A stretch of DNA of 64,000 nucleotides, taken from the NCBI GenBank assembly GCA_012517875.1, contig JAAYUB010000134.1:1-64000 (forward strand), given 5' to 3'. This document shows positions 59,231 through 64,000 of this stretch, one piece after another (positions within the stretch are counted from its first letter, which is position 1; each line of letters begins with the position of its first letter). Under the pieces are notes generated by a model. That model ran no database searches and was not told the origin of the DNA. It was given only the letters and a program-made list of their open reading frames with translations. A program made the position numbers and the translations under genes. Source of the DNA: Acidobacteriota bacterium. Lineage in GTDB: Bacteria > Acidobacteriota > JAAYUB01.

Positions 59231-61465
59231 TCAGAGAGTCAGATCGCCGCTGAGGCAGCCGCAGAGGATGAGCAGATCCTGCACCGTCACGGCGGAGTCG
59301 TCGTCCAGGTCCACGTTCACACATCCCTGGGTGGTCAGGGCGGCTTGGCCGGTGAAGTGGTAGAGACAGGCCAGCGCGTCCAGGACGTTCACGGCGCCGT
59401 CGAGATTCGCGTCGCCGGGCAGTCTCGACAATCCCTCCGTGTAGGTGATCTCCAGGTACGTGCGGCTGCCGGCGGAGTATTCGCTCGCCTTGAGCTGGGT
59501 GATGGTGGCCGAGTCGTTGACCAGCAGGAAGCCGAAATTGTCCTCGACGCCGTCCACCCATTGCCGGACCTGCGCGGTCACGTCGATGGGCGGGTAGAAG
59601 CAGTGGTCGCAGCCCTGGGTGATCGCCGACTGGCCCAGCCATTCGCCGTAGTCGCCGCCGGGCTGGGTCCAGCTCTGTCCGGACCGGGCGCTGTTCCAGG
59701 TCACCTGGGATTCCGTCCAGGCGCGGGTGACCCGGTACAGGTCCATGTATTGACCCGGCTGCCAGTTGCTTTGCCCCCAGCCATAGAAATTGACTGCTGC
59801 GGCTATGATCTGCTTGCCCTGCAGTTCGGCCGGCAGCGCGAACCGGATGATGAAATGGTACAGGCGGGTGTAAGCCGTGTTGCCGAAATTTGTGTTGGGC
59901 TGGGTTGGATCCAGGAAGGCGTCCTCGACCTCGGTGGTGTCCTCCAGCCGGATGGTGTGGCTTTCGTCGGGCACGTAGACGGCGGCTTCGTTGCTGTACG
60001 CCGAATCACCGAATCCGTTTCGGGCCTTCACCCGGTAGTGGTAAGTGTGCAGCACATCCGGATGGATGTCCTGGTAGGTGGTGGTGTCGGCCGGCAGGGT
60101 GTCGTTCAAAATTTCGAAAGAGCCGCCGTCGACGGCCCGCTCCACCACGAAATGATCTTCGATGGTGGAGTTGTCGGTCCAGCTGAGGATGACATAAGCG
60201 CCGCTGAGCACAGCGCCCAGGCCGCTCGGGGCGGGCGGCGGCGTGGTCGAGAGCACCGCGGTGTCAATGGGAGACGGGGCGGAGGCGCACTCGAAGGTGA
60301 AGGCCACCACCCGGTATGCGTACGTGCCGTCGGGCAACGGCCCGCCGCCGTGGTTGTCATCCGTGTAGCCGGTGTCGTCGGTGCCCACTTCGGCGTAGTT
60401 GTTGTCCCAGTCGCCGCCGTCGTATTGGCGCTGGATCCTGAAGCCGGTTTCCTCGGGATCGTCGGAGTTGTCGGTCCAGGTCAGATGCACCCGGTGCTGG
60501 TTCTGGTCCGGTGTGGCCTGGAGGCCGGACGGGGCGGGCAGGCACTCGTCGCCATCCCAGCCGGCCAGCCGGGCGAAGAGCCACCAGGCCGCCCGGCCCT
60601 TGAGAATGCAGTTGAGATTGGCCGCGGCGGGATTGTCCGAATGGGCGCAGCCGGTGCAGCCGCTGTAGCCGGGCACGCCGTTGCCGGTGGTCAGCAACGC
60701 CAGTTCGGACGTCGGATTCGCGGCGATCCACTGGGCGGCCCAGTTGCCGCCGCTGTAATCCAGGTTGTCATACAGCCCCAGATTCCAGAAGTAATCACCG
60801 TCCGGGTCGTAGGCCTCGATGTCGGCGAAATCGAACAGCACCCGGCCGTGATTCTGGCAGTGCTGGCGGATGTACTGATTGTTGAAATGGACATTGCCGT
60901 TGCCCGTGTCCGGATTCTGGTACGCATATTCCCCTTCGCCTTCCGCGTGACCGGTCATGAACACGAAGGTGACGTCCGGATACTCGGCGATCAGTTTTTC
61001 CATGTTGGTGACGTAGCGGGGCGCGTTGTGGCCGTTGATGCTGCACCAGGACCAGATCACCACGTTGATGTGGCTGTTGGACGGGTTGTCCAGCAGCGTC
61101 CGGGTGGCCACGACCCACGGCGTGTCGCCGTTTGCGTCCACCCAATCCCCCTGGCTGAGGTCGGCGCAACCCGGGATGCCGTAATCATCCAAGTCCAGGG
61201 CGCCCGACGTGGCGCCCGAATCGTCCCAGTTGTATTTGGTCCCGAAGGGAGGGTAAGCGCGCAGGCTGCTCATTCCGGTGATCAGCTGGCTGCCGTGCGA
61301 GGTGTGCTGGTAGGCGATGTGGAGGTGCGACTTGGCCAGATCAAGCCATGCGTCCGGGATCTGCGCCAGGTCTGTGTTCTGGTGGCCGATCACCATGCCC
61401 TGTCCCAGGCACGACGCCGCCAGACATCCGCCCAACAGGCATTTCCAAAGCAAGCGTGTCAACAT
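59231..61465 (-). CDS. Secreted multidomain protein: SGNH-like, FN3, DNRLRE, dockerin-like
   Basis: 744 residues with a signal peptide (about 1-21). The N-terminal domain (about 30-290) has HTSHGSQLITGM and HAEGEGEYA segments that resemble hydrolase motifs of SGNH type but I cannot identify the triad. Two fibronectin type III domains (about 305-500) follow, then a DNRLRE-type beta module (about 500-675, FIIRFALP, TESQVTWNS), and a C-terminal dockerin-like pair of calcium loops (LPGDANLDGAVNVLDALAC and DLDDDSAVTVQDLL). The ATG at 61465 is nine bases from GGAG. Likely a surface protein attaching to or degrading polysaccharide. Confidence 0.8.
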   Translation of the reverse strand: MLTRLLWKCLLGGCLAASCLGQGMVIGHQNTDLAQIPDAWLDLAKSHLHIAYQHTSHGSQLITGMSSLRAYPPFGTKYNWDDSGATSGALDLDDYGIPGCADLSQGDWVDANGDTPWVVATRTLLDNPSNSHINVVIWSWCSINGHNAPRYVTNMEKLIAEYPDVTFVFMTGHAEGEGEYAYQNPDTGNGNVHFNNQYIRQHCQNHGRVLFDFADIEAYDPDGDYFWNLGLYDNLDYSGGNWAAQWIAANPTSELALLTTGNGVPGYSGCTGCAHSDNPAAANLNCILKGRAAWWLFARLAGWDGDECLPAPSGLQATPDQNQHRVHLTWTDNSDDPEETGFRIQRQYDGGDWDNNYAEVGTDDTGYTDDNHGGGPLPDGTYAYRVVAFTFECASAPSPIDTAVLSTTPPPAPSGLGAVLSGAYVILSWTDNSTIEDHFVVERAVDGGSFEILNDTLPADTTTYQDIHPDVLHTYHYRVKARNGFGDSAYSNEAAVYVPDESHTIRLEDTTEVEDAFLDPTQPNTNFGNTAYTRLYHFIIRFALPAELQGKQIIAAAVNFYGWGQSNWQPGQYMDLYRVTRAWTESQVTWNSARSGQSWTQPGGDYGEWLGQSAITQGCDHCFYPPIDVTAQVRQWVDGVEDNFGFLLVNDSATITQLKASEYSAGSRTYLEITYTEGLSRLPGDANLDGAVNVLDALACLYHFTGQAALTTQGCVNVDLDDDSAVTVQDLLILCGCLSGDLTL

Positions 61466-61795
61466 GTGCATCCACTCCGTGGTAAAGTCGGGAATTTTGT
61501 TGTTGCAATATTGGTGCCAAATTGTCACAAATGTATCGCTTGGCCGACCATCGGTCGCCACTCCATCCGGTTTTGGCGCATTGTTTAGATATTAAAAAGC
61601 ATTACGAAAATTCCCGCGGTGATCCGGCTGTGAAATTCCGGAGCCCGAGGAGCAGACCCGGGAATGTCACCGGTTACAATATTCATCACCGGTTGATGAA
61701 AACTGTTAACGGCCCGATCCAGACCTGGAGCGCATTGACGGTGATGGGAACAGCGCCCATTCTCAGCCATGACGATCGGAGCGCGGCCGGAACCG
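61466..61795. other. Gene-free spacer upstream of rubrerythrin
   Basis: No coding frame supported. Contains a 7-bp inverted repeat TTCATCA/TGATGAA with a 5-base spacer at 61682-61700 and CACCGGTT twice (61668 and 61687), possible regulator sites about 95 bases upstream of the rubrerythrin promoter. Confidence 0.4.
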
Positions 61796-61824
61796 TTGAC
61801 CAGCCTTACAACCTCCCGTATACT
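61796..61824 (+). promoter_or_regulatory. Strong promoter of the rubrerythrin gene
   Basis: TTGACC and TATACT with a 17-base spacer, 40 bases before the ATG. Confidence 0.7.
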
Positions 61825-61864
61825 CAACATTCGGCCTCAACACACCCCGTCGGAGGACAACCGC

Positions 61865-62371
61865 ATGAAGAAGATGACCGAGGAAAATCTCAAGGCCGCG
61901 TTCGCCGGCGAGAGCCAGGCCCACATGAAGTACCTGGCCTTCTCCCGGAAGGCGGAGGCGGAAGGAAAGCCCAATGTGGCCCGGCTGTTCGCGGCGGCCT
62001 CGTTCGCCGAGCAGGTGCACGCCACGGCCCACCTGCGCGTGCTCAAGGGGATCGGCGGCACCGCCGACAACCTGGGCGCCGCCATGGCCGGCGAGGCGTT
62101 CGAAGTGGAGGAGATGTATCCGGCGTACATCGCCGCCGCCGACGCGCAGGAGGAGAAGGCGGCGAAAACCGCCTTCCACCGCGCCATGGATGCGGAGGTG
62201 GTCCATCACCAGCTCTACAGCCGCGCGAAACAGGCGGTGGAAGCGGGCCGGGACGCCGAAATCGGGCCGGTCTGGGTCTGCGAGGTCTGCGGCCACACTG
62301 TGGAAGGCGCGGAGCCGCCGGACCAATGCCCGCTGTGCCAGGCCAGGAAAGAGCGCTACGTCAGGTTCTGA
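61865..62371 (+). CDS. Rubrerythrin
   Basis: 168 residues. A ferritin-like di-iron domain has the ExxH and E...EH..H sets (E15-x-QAHMKY, E49, EEMYPAY, E112-VVHH), and a C-terminal rubredoxin-like domain has CxxC (WVCEVCGH) and CPLC for one iron. Reduces hydrogen peroxide with electrons from rubredoxin/ferredoxin in anaerobes. GGAGGACAACC precedes the ATG. It fits the oxidative-stress theme of the window but lies apart from the perR cluster with its own promoter. Confidence 0.93.
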   Translation: MKKMTEENLKAAFAGESQAHMKYLAFSRKAEAEGKPNVARLFAAASFAEQVHATAHLRVLKGIGGTADNLGAAMAGEAFEVEEMYPAYIAAADAQEEKAAKTAFHRAMDAEVVHHQLYSRAKQAVEAGRDAEIGPVWVCEVCGHTVEGAEPPDQCPLCQARKERYVRF

Positions 62372-62468
62372 GGCCGCCGGACGCGGCAGCGGAGATCAAC
62401 CGACATCGGACGGAATGAGCCGGCGCGGTCGTCGGGCCGGACGGGCGGCGGACGACGGTGCCGCCGCT

Positions 62469-63575
62469 TCAGAAGACCCGGGCGACTGTGCAATCCTCGG
62501 CCACGCGGTCACGCAAGGTGCACGCCCGGCAGAACGGTGACTCGTTGTCGCCATGATGGAACGCGCCGCGGAAACGGGCGGCGGCTTCGCCCTTCCAGAT
62601 CGCCGTGACGGAGCCGTCCGGGAGAAGAGTCCCGAAGGCGGCGTCGTTCCGGTAATCGAACTCGCACGCTACGATCTCGCCGCCGGCCTGCAGGGTGACG
62701 CGCTTCCAGGGTCGGACGCAGCGGAAGGCGCGAGCACGGCGGCGCCGCGTGCCGGTTTCGTATTCGTAGCGCTGGTAGCGTGAGTCGCCGGGCGCCCAGC
62801 GGTCATCCACATCGGCGCCATGGACCGCGGGCATGTCCACCGTCTTCAGAGTGAGAAAGTCGACACCCAGTTCCCGGGCCATGGCCTCGACCATGGGCAG
62901 CTCGTGCTCGTTGTGCTGCATGACCACGAAGCGGATGTTGATCCGCGGCCGGTCGGCCCCGAGGCGCCTTCGGGCATCCAGAATCCGGCGGATGTTGTCC
63001 GTGGCCGCCGCCAGCGTGCCGCCCTGGCGGTATTTCTGATAGGTTGTCTCGCTGGCGCCGTCCACTCCGACGATGAGGGTGTCCAGCCCCGACGCGACCA
63101 GTTCCCGGATCCGCGCGTCGTCGAGCCGCATGTTGGCGTTCGTGCTGCAGTGGGTGAGAATGCCCCGCGCGCGGGCGTAGGCGATCATCCGGCCCAGGTC
63201 GGGATTCAGAAACGGTTCGCCCCAGTTCCAGAGAACGATCAGCAGCAGGTAGTCGCCCAGCTCGTCGATGAAGGTCCGGAACGTCTCGAAGGGCAGGACC
63301 GCGGCCCGCCGGGACGGGGTGACCGAGGTGGTCAGGCACAGTGGGCAGCTCAGATTGCAGATGTTGGCCGGTTCCACCTGGGCGAAAACCGGTCGGCCCA
63401 GGGGGCGGCGGGGCAGGACGAATTGGTTGAGGCCCGCCAGAAACAGGTTGGCGATCTTGCGACAGGACAGGCCGGTCGCTTCGTAAGGGATCAGCTCGAA
63501 CTGGAAACGGAAACGCCTCCGGACCAGCAGGTTGAAGATTTGGGGAGCGATGTCCCGGTAGTGAAAGATTTTCAT
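62469..63575 (-). CDS. Radical SAM protein with SPASM-like C-terminus
   Basis: 368 residues. The cluster motif is C-x3-C-x2-C (ICNLSCPLC, near 72-80), GEPFLNPDL is the SAM-binding region, and the C-terminal 100 residues carry Cys that fit a SPASM or twitch domain (FRCVRPW, IVACEF, FCRACTLRD, CTVARVF). The N-terminal basic 60 residues resemble those of MoaA-like proteins for lipid or sugar modification. Followed by a methyltransferase gene divergently at the window end. Function not assignable; the substrate may be an envelope lipid or peptide. Confidence 0.85.
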   Translation of the reverse strand: MKIFHYRDIAPQIFNLLVRRRFRFQFELIPYEATGLSCRKIANLFLAGLNQFVLPRRPLGRPVFAQVEPANICNLSCPLCLTTSVTPSRRAAVLPFETFRTFIDELGDYLLLIVLWNWGEPFLNPDLGRMIAYARARGILTHCSTNANMRLDDARIRELVASGLDTLIVGVDGASETTYQKYRQGGTLAAATDNIRRILDARRRLGADRPRINIRFVVMQHNEHELPMVEAMARELGVDFLTLKTVDMPAVHGADVDDRWAPGDSRYQRYEYETGTRRRRARAFRCVRPWKRVTLQAGGEIVACEFDYRNDAAFGTLLPDGSVTAIWKGEAAARFRGAFHHGDNESPFCRACTLRDRVAEDCTVARVF

Positions 63576-63717
63576 AGCCGCATGACCGAGTGTCCAAGAG
63601 GCGGATTAAATCATATCCGCCGTGCCTGTTCAAGCCGAAACCGTGCGAGCACACCCCGGGATGCCGACGTGAGAATTAGCAGTTGCGCTCAGAGATGGAT
63701 CTGGCACAATCGGAAGC

Positions 63718-64000
63718 ATGCACGATGCCGCGCGCCGAGAAGCGTTCCGCCGCATATGCCGCAGCTATGAGATTCTGTGGACGGGCCCGAACGCCGCGGC
63801 CGTGGATCTCGGCGCCCAGGCCCGCCTGGAGGAGCTGTATCGCCGGGTGATCCAGGCCGATGACATGCGGACCGCGCTGGCGGCGTCAGAACCACGCTGG
63901 ATTCTCGATCTCGGCGCGGGGCGGGGGTCGCGGCTGGTGCAGCTGCTGGCGGACTCCGGCTGCCGGATCGTGGCCCTGGACTGTTTCCCGGCGTTCGCCC
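63718..64000 (+). CDS. SAM-dependent methyltransferase, N-terminal part (truncated by window end)
   Basis: 94 codons visible. The Rossmann-fold motif I reads ILDLGAGRGSRLVQLLA, with VALD as the acidic motif II end, typical of class I methyltransferases. The ATG at 63718 begins MHDAARREAFRR; GGAAG just before it is a weak ribosome site. It diverges from the radical SAM gene with a 140-base gap. Substrate unknown. Confidence 0.75.
   Translation, partial: MHDAARREAFRRICRSYEILWTGPNAAAVDLGAQARLEELYRRVIQADDMRTALAASEPRWILDLGAGRGSRLVQLLADSGCRIVALDCFPAFA

Noticed and set aside
59156-61588. Long plus-strand frame opposite the dockerin-like protein
   Set aside because: Composition is Gly/Val/His-rich shadow sequence; the minus-strand product has clear domains and a signal peptide.

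Overview
The window is GC-rich, densely coded bacterial chromosome. I found no rRNA, tRNA, phage module, insertion sequence or CRISPR array. The gene mix points to an anaerobic or microaerophilic Gram-negative-type bacterium. Outer-membrane style DUF481 protein, BatA/BatD proteins, MglA/Roadblock polarity proteins, tungsten-type aldehyde:ferredoxin oxidoreductase, indolepyruvate:ferredoxin oxidoreductase, rubrerythrin and dockerin/FN3/beta-propeller secreted proteins together suggest Acidobacteriota or a related deep lineage. That placement is inference; no marker gene here fixes it.

Layout. 1-5.3 kb: envelope and periplasmic proteases (M23, M48, HtrA) and an amino-acid binding lipoprotein. 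4.8-11.0 kb (minus): a six-gene unit VWA/TPR - BatD - uppP - unknown - tsaB - rimI, driven by a promoter divergent from an FHA gene. 11.1-13.5 kb: FHA/zinc-ribbon protein, Roadblock protein and MglA GTPase. 13.5-15.4 kb: membrane protein, ECF sigma factor, 2[4Fe-4S] ferredoxin. 15.4-21.9 kb: ferredoxin-linked catabolism (iorBA; 16-Cys ferredoxin + AOR with a divergent MoaD/ThiS-like protein). 21.9-28.5 kb: peptidase-MA protein, radical SAM/SPASM protein, sugar nucleotidyltransferase, DUF481 porin-like protein, GDPD. 28.5-34.9 kb: giant propeller protein, asnS, TPR-lytic transglycosylase. 35-44.3 kb: accessory-looking stretch with two secreted genes each sandwiched between phased 7/8-nt repeat arrays, two MFS transporters, a prolyl oligopeptidase, and a block of REP-like hairpins. 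44.3-46.3 kb: small unknown genes, one frameshifted. 46.3-50.3 kb: a four-gene operon joining a CarH-type B12-binding sensor to a DevBCA/MacB-like exporter. 50.5-54.1 kb: perR - peroxiredoxin - katG peroxide module. 54.2-56.8 kb: a cytochrome bd-superfamily-like membrane protein fused to c-type haem sites, plus a partner. 57.0-64.0 kb: Kef-type antiporter, an FN3/DNRLRE/dockerin secreted protein, rubrerythrin, a radical SAM protein and the start of a methyltransferase.

Functional themes are low-potential ferredoxin metabolism of amino-acid derived oxoacids and aldehydes, oxidative-stress defence (KatG, Prx, PerR, rubrerythrin, bd-like oxidase) and envelope maintenance. The most unusual items are the B12-sensor/exporter operon, the heptamer/octamer intergenic arrays with shared 'phrases' at several loci, and the mosaic of compensating hairpins at 43.3-44.0 kb.
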